Shown here piece by piece: positions 1-5,875 of a stretch of 11,382 nucleotides of DNA (positions are counted from its first letter, which is position 1; every line of letters begins with the position of its first letter). The notes beneath the pieces were generated by a model. It was not told where the DNA came from and did not search any database. It saw only the letters and a list, made by a program, of their open reading frames with translations. The stretch spans positions 1 through 11,382 of the forward strand of contig CAKUYG010000057.1 in assembly GCA_934702165.1 (NCBI GenBank), written 5' to 3'. Source of the stretch: an uncultured Bacteroidales bacterium. GTDB taxonomy: Bacteria; Bacteroidota; Bacteroidia; Bacteroidales; UBA932. The position numbers were made by a program, and so were the translations under genes.

Positions 1-1181
1 TATTCGCCGCGCAGGGCTGCCCTCGTGCCGGTGGTGAAATATTTCCAGAAGAACTTCATGGAGTCGAGCGGGAAGATGCCGGCGTGCCGGAGGAAGTCTT
101 TGGAATTCAGGAAGAACGATTCGATTTTACGGATGAGGTACGGGTCGCTGCTGCGGTCGCGCCGGCGGCGTTTCTTGCCGAAATTGCCGACCTCTTCCAT
201 GAATTTCCAGAGTTTGGCGGCCTTGGCTTCGGCGTGCCTGCTGTAGAACGGGGCTTCCTGCTCCGGGAGGCCGAGATAACGGACAAGGAAACCGGTGAAT
301 GCCTGCCATTCGCTCATGATCCCCATCTGTTTGAGCCTTGACTCGAGAAGCTTGAGGTCGATTTGGGCCCGGTGAGTGTGGAGAACCCTTGCCCAGTCGC
401 ATAATTGTCTGAGTCCCAGGCCTCCGCAGTAGAAGTGCTGGAGGAGGTGTACGAATATGAACAGGGCGTCGAAGTCTATTGAGGGGATGCGGACAGCGGT
501 GCCGTTTACCTCAAGGGTCCGGCTGCCGCCCGGTTTGAAGAGTTCGGATTGAGCCGAGTCGAGGATGTCGTTGATCCTGTTCCCCAGGCTGGTATGGACT
601 GTGCCGTGGAGTTCTACTTCGATGTCGCCGAGCATGGCTCCGAAGTGGAGTTTGTCAGCGCTCTCGGCATCTGTCGAGTCCGCTATGGCGGAGAGGACGG
701 CCTTGGCGGCTTCGTAGTCTTCCGGCCTGACTATGAGGTCTATGTCCCCGGGCATCCTGCCCTCGGGTTTGCGGTAGCATTGCGCCACGGCCTGACCTTT
801 GACCAATACGGTCGGGACGTTGGCTTTGTCGAAAAGGGGGATGACTTTGGCTATGAGGGAGTTGACTGCGGCGTTGCGCTTCTCTATGGCGACCAGGCTT
901 GACATCAGTCTCAGGGATACTGCTCCCGGGACATAGCCGGACGGGCAGGCGGCGGCCCCGTCGGTTATGAGGCCGGTGACGGTCTGCTCTGCCGCCAGAC
1001 GGAAGACGCGCTTCCAGATGTCGATGTCGGGGCTGCCGTGCGCATGGCTGCCTGTGGCTGCTGGGTCTGGTTTGCTGTGTTCGGGGCTGTGGCTGGCAGG
1101 AGGCAGGCCCGGAAGTGCCGGTTCCGTTCCCCAAAGGCCGCTCCGGAGCAAGGCGAAGAATAGTGAGGTCGCTGTGTCCAT
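1..1181 (-). CDS. Nucleotidyltransferase family protein (PF14907-like), 3' end cut by window edge
   Basis: The frame is open from ATG at 1181 to base 1 (393 complete codons), so the C-terminus lies outside the window. Residues about 122-150 carry the family signature: VLVKGQAVAQ, a short Pro/Arg linker, then GDIDLIV at 145-151, where D146 and D148 are the likely metal-binding Asp pair of a nucleotidyltransferase fold. The N-terminal start FFALLRSGLWG and a later AAEQTVTGLITDG also fit the uncharacterised nucleotidyltransferase family PF14907, which is common in Bacteroidetes and often linked to surface polysaccharide loci. The substrate cannot be read from sequence. The family is usually about 350-400 residues, so most of the protein is probably here. 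Unusual is a Pro/Ser/His/Gly-rich stretch at about residues 19-51, between the N-terminal motif and the first core helix. A consensus promoter lies only 8 bases before the start. The gene is 232 bases downstream of the lipoprotein and is probably separate from it. Confidence 0.85.
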   Translation of the reverse strand, partial: MDTATSLFFALLRSGLWGTEPALPGLPPASHSPEHSKPDPAATGSHAHGSPDIDIWKRVFRLAAEQTVTGLITDGAAACPSGYVPGAVSLRLMSSLVAIEKRNAAVNSLIAKVIPLFDKANVPTVLVKGQAVAQCYRKPEGRMPGDIDLIVRPEDYEAAKAVLSAIADSTDAESADKLHFGAMLGDIEVELHGTVHTSLGNRINDILDSAQSELFKPGGSRTLEVNGTAVRIPSIDFDALFIFVHLLQHFYCGGLGLRQLCDWARVLHTHRAQIDLKLLESRLKQMGIMSEWQAFTGFLVRYLGLPEQEAPFYSRHAEAKAAKLWKFMEEVGNFGKKRRRRDRSSDPYLIRKIESFFLNSKDFLRHAGIFPLDSMKFFWKYFTTGTRAALRGE

Positions 1182-1189
1182 ATCGGATG

Positions 1190-1220
1190 CAAATATAGCA
1201 TTTTACGGCTCTATGGCAAA
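1190..1220 (-). promoter_or_regulatory. Bacteroidetes-type promoter of the nucleotidyltransferase gene
   Basis: Read on the minus strand, TTTG (1220-1217) is followed by 19 bases and then TATATTTG (1197-1190). This matches the Bacteroides -33 TTTG / -7 TAnnTTTG consensus with normal spacing. The last G of the -7 box is only 8 bases before the ATG at 1181, so the transcript should start within a few bases of the start codon (see findings). Confidence 0.7.
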
Positions 1221-1241
1221 GCCTTGACGGTGGGATGATGA

Positions 1242-1363
1242 CAGGTGGGAGCGCTTTTCGGAATTTTCGCTCCCACCTGAACGGGTCACCATGCCCGGAA
1301 TGCGTTCTGCGGCCGTTGTCCGTGCCAGGTGTGAGCCTGTTTGCGGAAATCGGCTCCTACCTG
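1242..1363. repeat. Palindromic repeat family 1, copy A: two hairpins with a 46-base spacer
   Basis: Hairpin 1 is a perfect 12-base stem (CAGGTGGGAGCG at 1242-1253 with 1268-1279) and a 14-base loop. Hairpin 2 pairs 1326-1337 with 1352-1363 (10 of 12 bases), also with a 14-base loop. A 46-base spacer lies between them. Total length is 122 bases. The spacer plus hairpin 2 (1284-1363) aligns without gaps to 7137-7216 at about 66 of 80 positions. The whole 38-46-38 layout recurs in inverted orientation at 6561-6682. The element lies between the lipoprotein stop and the nucleotidyltransferase promoter, so it may also act as a terminator or RNA-stability element, though there is no T-tract after the stems. 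It resembles REP/BIME elements in structure only. Confidence 0.85.
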
Positions 1364-1413
1364 ACACCGGGGACGTTGGTGACGGGACAGGCACCTGGGG
1401 CGCCAGAGGCAGG

Positions 1414-2445
1414 CTATTTGAAATTTGAGTATTTCAGCGCTATGCCGGTGCATTTGCCGTTGTCCACGAGTGTCTTGTTCTTGACCGTGTAGCTCTTGAC
1501 CTCTCCGCTCTTGACGTTGATGAGGCGGAACTTGATGGTGGCGTCAGTAGCGGTGAGGGAGTCGTAGTAGAACGCGATATCGTTGTCTTCCTTGACGCCG
1601 ATGGTGTAGCCTTTTTCTGTGTAGCGATAATTATTGTCCGTAACGACTTTAAGAGCGGCTCTGTCTTTAGCAATAGGAGTTTTGAGCGAGTTAGGGTTAT
1701 AGATCAGGAACGATATGCTGGCTCTCGTATTAGGGTAATTGTTGTTCGTTTCGTCAATTACCTGCATGCACCAGTCGGAAGCCTCTCCGGCCAGACCATT
1801 GTCTTCGTTCTTGACCAATACTCTCAGGCGTGTTGAGACAACCCAGTTTCTCACAGTTACCGACAAGGTGCTTGCAGCCTTGTCAAATTTGTATATGCTG
1901 GATTCGTATACGGAGCCGTTATAATCTGTATATGCCTGCATCGGACGGATGTCGATCTTGTGTTTATTGGTGAACCCGCCTTCGGTGTCGTTGACTTCCA
2001 CGTATTTTGGGTGGAACCATATCGTTCTTGGGTTTCCGGTGTTGTCGCCGACATGTACTGAATAATTTTGCGTGTTGTTCGTGCCCTCATATACGGCGGC
2101 GATAAAACCTTCTTCCTTCAGCTGGGCGATTGTGGTCTCTGAAGGATAGCCGAATATGTTCCACTTGCTCCCGTCATATTGAATCATGAACTGCGGAAGC
2201 ATTTCGCTGATGCCGGTATAATCACCACTGTATCCTCGCCAATTGTCGAACCAGATATTGAGGATGTCGCCTTTCTCCCAGCCTTTCTTGGGCGCCTTGG
2301 TGTCGTCGGTGCCGCCGAGATCGGCTACGCGGATGTCGAACTTGAGTGTCTCCGGTTCCGGAGTTGCAGGTGTTTCGGGAGTTGTAGGGGTCTTGCTGCA
2401 GGCGATTGCCGCGAGGGCCGTCAGGAAGAGTGCTGCTTTTCTCAT
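1414..2445 (-). CDS. Fimbrillin-like lipoprotein 1
   Basis: The protein has 343 residues from ATG 2445. A signal peptide (MRKAALFLTALAAIAC) ends in a lipobox with Cys16, so it should be lipid-anchored and surface or periplasm facing. A Thr/Pro-rich linker (about 18-33) follows. Then comes a fimbrillin-family hallmark: TKAP at 49-52 and WEKGD at 56-60, leading into a strand-rich region (LNIWFDNW). The rest is beta-type sequence with many Tyr, Asn and Thr, ending in SNFK. An in-frame ATG at 2460 adds five residues, but 2445 is preferred: it leaves a normal signal peptide and puts a purine-rich GGAGGGCGGA stretch just upstream. The micropeptide stop (2461-2463) directly abuts ATG 2460, which suggests translational coupling. 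The family (Mfa/FimA-like, PF13149 type) includes fimbrial subunits and other lipoproteins; whether this one polymerises cannot be told. Confidence 0.8.
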   Translation of the reverse strand: MRKAALFLTALAAIACSKTPTTPETPATPEPETLKFDIRVADLGGTDDTKAPKKGWEKGDILNIWFDNWRGYSGDYTGISEMLPQFMIQYDGSKWNIFGYPSETTIAQLKEEGFIAAVYEGTNNTQNYSVHVGDNTGNPRTIWFHPKYVEVNDTEGGFTNKHKIDIRPMQAYTDYNGSVYESSIYKFDKAASTLSVTVRNWVVSTRLRVLVKNEDNGLAGEASDWCMQVIDETNNNYPNTRASISFLIYNPNSLKTPIAKDRAALKVVTDNNYRYTEKGYTIGVKEDNDIAFYYDSLTATDATIKFRLINVKSGEVKSYTVKNKTLVDNGKCTGIALKYSNFK

Positions 2446-2460
2446 GATTCCGCCCTCCAT

Positions 2461-2605
2461 TTACCAGTCAAGGTCATCTCCTGTGCCGCCGAACGGGTCG
2501 TTCACTGTCGGAACTCCTTTCAGTCCGCTTTGGCATATCAGTCCTTCGAGGTGCAGCCCTGTGGTTTCCACTTGGGGGGGGGTAATAGTTTTGCTTGTTA
2601 TTCAT
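2461..2605 (-). pseudogene. Micropeptide 1 upstream of lipoprotein 1; frame interrupted at a nine-C tract
   Basis: From ATG 2605 the reading is MNNKQNYYPP, then a run of nine C (minus strand). As written, nine C shift the frame and the ORF ends at TGA 2476-2474 after 43 low-complexity, Arg-rich codons. With eight C it reads on as QVETTGLHLEGLICQSG and so on to a TAA at 2463-2461 directly before the lipoprotein gene, giving 47 residues that end in GGTGDDLDW. The restored version shares its plan with the intact micropeptide at 5624-5740: Asn-rich start, Tyr, Pro-Pro, Val, acidic residues, Leu-x-Leu-Glu, an acidic/Gly tail and a final Trp. It has no signal peptide and no known domain; the function is unknown. 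The extra C could be a sequencing error, a true mutation or a phase-variable state. Confidence 0.6.
2574..2582. repeat. Homopolymer tract: nine G on + (nine C in the micropeptide sense strand)
   Basis: The run is inside the N-terminal codons of micropeptide 1. Its length decides whether that ORF reads through to its stop next to the lipoprotein start (eight C) or ends early (nine C). Confidence 0.9.
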
Positions 2606-2637
2606 CTTGAATTCGTTTTAGTGTGTTTTCTTGACCT

Positions 2638-2668
2638 CTAATGTACGGTCAAGTTTTTGGACCTGCAA
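2638..2668 (-). promoter_or_regulatory. Promoter of the micropeptide 1 / lipoprotein 1 unit
   Basis: On the minus strand, TTG (2668-2666) is followed by 20 bases and TACATTAG (2645-2638), one base from the TAnnTTTG consensus. The predicted transcript starts near 2631-2634, about 25-30 bases before the micropeptide ATG at 2605. The surrounding CCGTACATT is shared with the promoter box at 5800-5809. Confidence 0.6.
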
Positions 2669-2911
2669 GCGGAGGGTGTCACTTTTTGATGGTCACTGTC
2701 CGGCATCTGTGCTTGAGAGGAAAATCTGCCTTTCAGCGGAAAACGATTTTCTCGGCATCTTCGTTGTTTTGTCGCTGTGGTGTTGCCGTTTGCCATCGCA
2801 TGCAGTTGCCGTGGTATGCTGCTGTCGCTGTTGAGGTGTTGCCGTTGGACGGCGTGGGGCAGGTTGGGTGGCATGGCCGCCGTGGCGTCGAGAGGAACGT
2901 GTGGGGGCGGA
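2669..2911. other. Noncoding gap between regulator stop and promoter, with an imperfect direct repeat
   Basis: No credible gene is seen in the roughly 306 bases between the regulator stop and micropeptide 1. The stretch holds a direct repeat: TGTCGCTGT plus GGTGTTGCCGTT at 2770-2790, and the same two blocks separated by TGA at 2823-2846, 53 bases apart. A short inverted repeat GAAAA-CGA-TTTTC is at 2739-2751. These are possible binding sites for the adjacent AraC-type regulator, because proteins of that family often bind direct repeats. This is inference only. No clear terminator follows the regulator gene. Confidence 0.4.
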
Positions 2912-4534
2912 TCAGGCGTCATGCGTGTCGCGCCACTGTTTCGGGGTGAGGCCGGTGGATTTCTTGAAGAGGGAGATGAAGTAGGAGACGTCTTCGATGC
3001 CGCAGGCAGAAGCGACGTCGGAGACCGCTGTGTCGCGGCCTGAAAGAAGAAGCTTCTTGGCCATCTCTATCCTGACTTCCGACACGAGTGCGCTGCTGCT
3101 ACCGCCTGTCTGGGATTTGATCTGGCGGTTGAGGTTCGCTCTGGAGGTGCAGAGCTTGTCGGCCACTTCCTGAAGGTCGATACTCCTGCCGCTTTCGATC
3201 TGCCTGCGGATTTCTTCCTTGAACCTTTCTGTGACATCGCTTACCTCAAGCCTTGTCCGTGAGGCCGGTCTTTTCTTTGCGTTTTCCAGTTTGCGGGACA
3301 GATCTTCAAGAGTTTCCTTGGCTGACTTGTTCTTGCGGAGGAGCAGCCAGACGGCCGCTGCCAGAAGAGCTGTGGCGATGATGCCGCCTGCCAGTATCCT
3401 GCGTTTTCCGAGGAGGTGGAGATCCCGCTCGTTGCTCAACTGCTCGTTGCGGTAGCGTGCGTTGTATTCGTTGAGACCGCTGTTCATCTCGCTGTCGTAG
3501 AGGGAGTCCTTGATGTGCGTGTATTCAGTCAGGTGCTCCATCGCCGCTGCCGGGTCCGACGAAGAAAGGGCCTTGCTGAGCCCAAGATGCGAGTGGCTCA
3601 TGTTGTAGGCGTCCCCCTTGCTCCTGAACACTTCGAGAGCATCATGATAGTATCTGACTGCATTGGCGGTGTCTTTGTCCTTAAGGAAGATGTCGCCGAG
3701 CTGGTTGCAGCTGATGGCCCAGGACTGGAGGTTGCCGGCCTTCTCGAGTTCCGGGAGGGCTTCAAGCAGTGATGTCCGGGCTTGCTCAAACTGCCCGAGG
3801 GCGATCTGGGCCGCAGCCATCTGTGACAGTCTTATGGCAGCCTTGTCCTTGAGGCCCATCGCACTGTTTATGTCGTAGGCCCGTCGCGAGTACTCCAGAC
3901 TCTTGTCATCTTCCCCGAGACTGTGGTAGAGCTCTGCCGCCATTCCGCAGCGCACCGCCAGTTTGAGGGAGTCTTTCTGTCTTTCGCAGATCCGGATGGC
4001 TTCTGTTATGTATTTGATTCCCTCAGCAGGCTGCTTGGAGGCCAGGCAGATGCCCGCGAGAGTGTTGAGCGAGTAGGCTATGCGGCTTTCGTCTCCAAGC
4101 CTTCGCGCCGTTTCGAGAGTCTGCCGGGCATATTCGAGGGAGCGGCGATAGTCGGATTTGCGGAAATATGCTATGGACAGGACATTGCTGCAGTCGCAGG
4201 CTATCTCCTCCAGTCCTTCCTTGCGACTCGCATCAAGAGCCTTGCCTGCGTACGAGATAGCATCTTCATAGCGCTGCGCATCATAATACCATTCGGACGC
4301 CCAATACAGAGTCAGAGCTTTGACGCTGTCGGCGCTGCTGCCGGGGCTGATCTCTACCGGTCCGTCTGTGAATCCGTCTGCCCCCAGACTGCGGAAGAAC
4401 TCCTCAGCAGTCTGTATGGCCGGCATTCCCTTCTGATGGTCGAAAGCCTTGATGAGCGAGTCGACATTATGTGAGTATGCATGCGGCACAAATGCCAGCA
4501 GGGCTATAGATAGTATGTGTCCATAAAACTTCAT
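2912..4534 (-). CDS. Membrane-bound TPR sensor / AraC-type transcriptional regulator
   Basis: The protein has 540 residues from ATG 4534. In order: signal peptide or N-terminal helix (MKFYGHILSIALLAFVPHAYS); a helical repeat domain at about 60-350 with repeated TPR-type patterns (for example YEDAISYAGKALDASR, YRRSLEYARQTLETARRLGD, NAVRYYHDALEVFRSKGD); one transmembrane helix at about 380-399; a basic/coiled linker; and a C-terminal AraC/XylS DNA-binding domain with helix-turn-helix segments at about 452-476 and 503-535 (ending GLTPKQW). The topology suggests periplasmic TPRs that sense a ligand or protein and signal directly to a cytoplasmic DNA-binding domain. This plan is known from Bacteroidetes hybrid regulators. 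An in-frame ATG at 4570 adds 12 residues (MFSHRDGAGRSA) that would spoil the signal peptide, so 4534 is preferred. It lies between two micropeptide-lipoprotein pairs, which are its likely targets or partners. Confidence 0.85.
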   Translation of the reverse strand: MKFYGHILSIALLAFVPHAYSHNVDSLIKAFDHQKGMPAIQTAEEFFRSLGADGFTDGPVEISPGSSADSVKALTLYWASEWYYDAQRYEDAISYAGKALDASRKEGLEEIACDCSNVLSIAYFRKSDYRRSLEYARQTLETARRLGDESRIAYSLNTLAGICLASKQPAEGIKYITEAIRICERQKDSLKLAVRCGMAAELYHSLGEDDKSLEYSRRAYDINSAMGLKDKAAIRLSQMAAAQIALGQFEQARTSLLEALPELEKAGNLQSWAISCNQLGDIFLKDKDTANAVRYYHDALEVFRSKGDAYNMSHSHLGLSKALSSSDPAAAMEHLTEYTHIKDSLYDSEMNSGLNEYNARYRNEQLSNERDLHLLGKRRILAGGIIATALLAAAVWLLLRKNKSAKETLEDLSRKLENAKKRPASRTRLEVSDVTERFKEEIRRQIESGRSIDLQEVADKLCTSRANLNRQIKSQTGGSSSALVSEVRIEMAKKLLLSGRDTAVSDVASACGIEDVSYFISLFKKSTGLTPKQWRDTHDA

Positions 4535-4574
4535 AGCGGAACGTCCTGCGCCGTCACGATGCGAGAACATTCCG

Positions 4575-4582
4575 CTAATATA
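4575..4582 (-). promoter_or_regulatory. Possible -7 box (TATATTAG) before the TPR-AraC regulator
   Basis: TATATTAG on the minus strand differs by one base from TAnnTTTG and lies in the 34-base AT-rich gap after the lipoprotein 2 stop. No TTG is seen at the expected distance upstream, so the regulator may instead be read through from lipoprotein 2. The box is too close to ATG 4570 for a leader, which favours the start at 4534. Confidence 0.3.
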
Positions 4583-4604
4583 CGAATTTTTTATGTGCTG
4601 ATCC

Positions 4605-5606
4605 CTACTTCGTCATGTCGATGTTCATGCGGTACATCTTGCCCGGTTCGAGGGAGATGTCGGAAGCGAGAGTTTTGTCCGTTTTTTGTTTTTTGCTGGA
4701 TGTAGATTCAATAGAGACAGTAAGCGTAGTTCCACTTGTAATTGTATACGAATCTACGCCGTATCCCACCAGATAGGCTGTGATAGAACCGTCTTCAGGT
4801 GCGATACCTGTGCCTTTTGAGGTGTCTTTCACTAAAGACTTTCCGAGGCCGATACAGATACTATTGCGCTTGTTAGCATATCTTATTCCAAACTTGGAGT
4901 TTGCGTAAGTCCAACCATACATGGTGATTCCTTTTCCTTCTGTGGCTTCGAATAAGATATAAGCAACGTCTTTGAAAGATAAAGGCACTTTGATATTTGC
5001 CTTGATGACATAGCAGCAGCTCTTGACAGTGGCACTGGCCTTGCCTGATACGAGACTTGAGACGTCGCTGACCTCTCCTCTCATTACGACGGCATTTTTG
5101 AGGGATGACGGGTCTGCATTTTTCGTCTGAAGCTGATCGTTTCCCCAGTATATCTGCTGAGCGTTTATTTTGAGGTCGTATAAAGTACCATGATTTTGAT
5201 TCTCATCGTAAAATTTCGAGTGCCAAGGTGTTGATTCGGTTCCATCCCCTTCGGTCAGAGCCGGGTAGAAGACGGCTACGGACGATGCCCCATCAGGATT
5301 TGAATATTTGCCTTCGAAATATGCTGCTGCGCCTCCGCTAGTTGTCTTGAAGACATCGTTGGAGAGGACGTTCCCACTTCCGTCAAGTGCTACGAGAGAT
5401 ATCTGGTCGCCCTTTTCCCAAGCTGCTTTCAGCGCATTGCTTTCTTCCGTGTAGCTGACCTTGGTGCCGGCGCCTTCAATGGATGCCGTGAGAGTGAGGT
5501 CTATCGGGTTGTACTTTATCTCGGTGCTTGCCGGGACAGTGTCATTCTTCTGACAAGATGCGGCTGCAGTCAAGGCTGCAGCGATGATGAGAAAAAACTT
5601 TTTCAT
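4605..5606 (-). CDS. Fimbrillin-like lipoprotein 2
   Basis: The protein has 333 residues. A signal peptide (MKKFFLIIAAALTAAASC) ends in a lipobox with Cys18, so this is a lipoprotein. The mature N-terminus is followed by the fimbrillin-family signature: TKVSY at 48-52 and WEKGD at 63-67, then ISLVALDG. A central VAVFYPAL and a C-terminal LEPGKMYRMNIDMTK match the usual strands and end of Mfa-like/fimbrillin family proteins. It is paralogous in plan to the lipoprotein at 1414-2445 (same WEKGD motif) but diverged. It starts 17 bases after the stop of the micropeptide at 5624-5740 and ends 34 bases before the regulator's upstream ATG, so micropeptide, lipoprotein and regulator probably form one transcription unit. 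It could be a fimbrial subunit, an adhesin or a surface glycan-binding lipoprotein; sequence alone does not decide. Confidence 0.82.
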   Translation of the reverse strand: MKKFFLIIAAALTAAASCQKNDTVPASTEIKYNPIDLTLTASIEGAGTKVSYTEESNALKAAWEKGDQISLVALDGSGNVLSNDVFKTTSGGAAAYFEGKYSNPDGASSVAVFYPALTEGDGTESTPWHSKFYDENQNHGTLYDLKINAQQIYWGNDQLQTKNADPSSLKNAVVMRGEVSDVSSLVSGKASATVKSCCYVIKANIKVPLSFKDVAYILFEATEGKGITMYGWTYANSKFGIRYANKRNSICIGLGKSLVKDTSKGTGIAPEDGSITAYLVGYGVDSYTITSGTTLTVSIESTSSKKQKTDKTLASDISLEPGKMYRMNIDMTK

Positions 5607-5623
5607 TGCTTTTCAGATTTGGT

Positions 5624-5740
5624 TTACCAGATTTCTCCTCCGTCTTCGAAGTCGTTCAGCTTGAAGCTGGAATTAAGTACGGTGCTCTCGAGATTGAGTT
5701 CCATCTCTTCGCATACAGGTGGGGTGTAGTTGTTCTTCAT
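5624..5740 (-). CDS. Micropeptide 2 (38 aa) upstream of lipoprotein 2
   Basis: An intact 39-codon ORF begins MKNNYTPPVCEEMELNLEST and ends in an acidic, Gly-rich tail with a final Trp (DFEDGGEIW). It is first in its unit, about 50 bases downstream of a TACATTTG promoter box and 17 bases before the lipoprotein gene. It has no signal peptide, membrane segment or known domain. The same plan (Asn/Lys start, Tyr, Pro-Pro, Glu, Leu-x-Leu-Glu, acidic/Gly tail, terminal Trp) appears in the frame-corrected micropeptide at 2461-2605, also directly upstream of a fimbrillin-like lipoprotein. The repeated gene order and shared ends argue that it is translated. The role is unknown: a regulatory leader, a coupled-translation ORF, or a partner or ligand of the lipoprotein or TPR regulator are all possible. 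Confidence 0.65.
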   Translation of the reverse strand: MKNNYTPPVCEEMELNLESTVLNSSFKLNDFEDGGEIW

Positions 5741-5781
5741 AAATTATAGACTTTATTGAGTTGTTGAGTTGTGCTATGACT

Positions 5782-5795
5782 GCTGCTTTTGCAGC
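5782..5795 (-). other. Small hairpin near the 5' end of the micropeptide 2 transcript
   Basis: GCTGC-AAAA-GCAGC on the minus strand forms a 5-base stem with a 4-base loop. It lies right after the promoter box at 5800-5807, so it would sit at or near the 5' end of the transcript, where it could stabilise the mRNA. Confidence 0.4.
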
Positions 5796-5799
5796 GGGA

Positions 5800-5807
5800 C
5801 AAATGTA
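5800..5807 (-). promoter_or_regulatory. -7 box (TACATTTG) of the micropeptide 2 / lipoprotein 2 / regulator unit
   Basis: TACATTTG on the minus strand is a perfect TAnnTTTG. No good TTG is seen about 20 bases upstream, so the -33 side is weak, perhaps pointing to activator dependence. It shares CCGTACATT with the box of the other micropeptide unit. Confidence 0.55.
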
Positions 5808-5836
5808 CGGCTTTTGTCCTCTCTCATTATATGGCG

Positions 5837-5860
5837 AAAGGGGCAATTTATGCCCCTTTT
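5837..5860. terminator. Bidirectional rho-independent terminator
   Basis: AAAGGGGCA (5837-5845) pairs perfectly with TGCCCCTTT (5851-5859) over nine bases, with a 5-base loop (ATTTA). The stem is flanked by A on one side and T on the other, so it can act in either direction. It lies just upstream of the micropeptide 2 promoter and would insulate it from readthrough. Confidence 0.65.
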
Positions 5861-5875
5861 ACCATATCGGAGCGC

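Noticed and set aside
549..902. 117-codon + strand frame
   Set aside because: Opposite strand of the nucleotidyltransferase, which has the GDIDLIV motif and a continuous frame to the window edge.
1242..1363. CRISPR-like array
   Set aside because: Only two palindromic units, the 46-base spacer is itself conserved between copies, and no cas gene is near.
2638..2922. 94-codon minus-strand frame overlapping the end of the regulator
   Set aside because: Low-complexity composition, overlaps both the regulator stop and a promoter, and has no recognisable motif.
3923..4474. 183-codon + strand frame
   Set aside because: Antisense shadow of the TPR-AraC regulator, whose TPR, membrane and HTH parts are clear.
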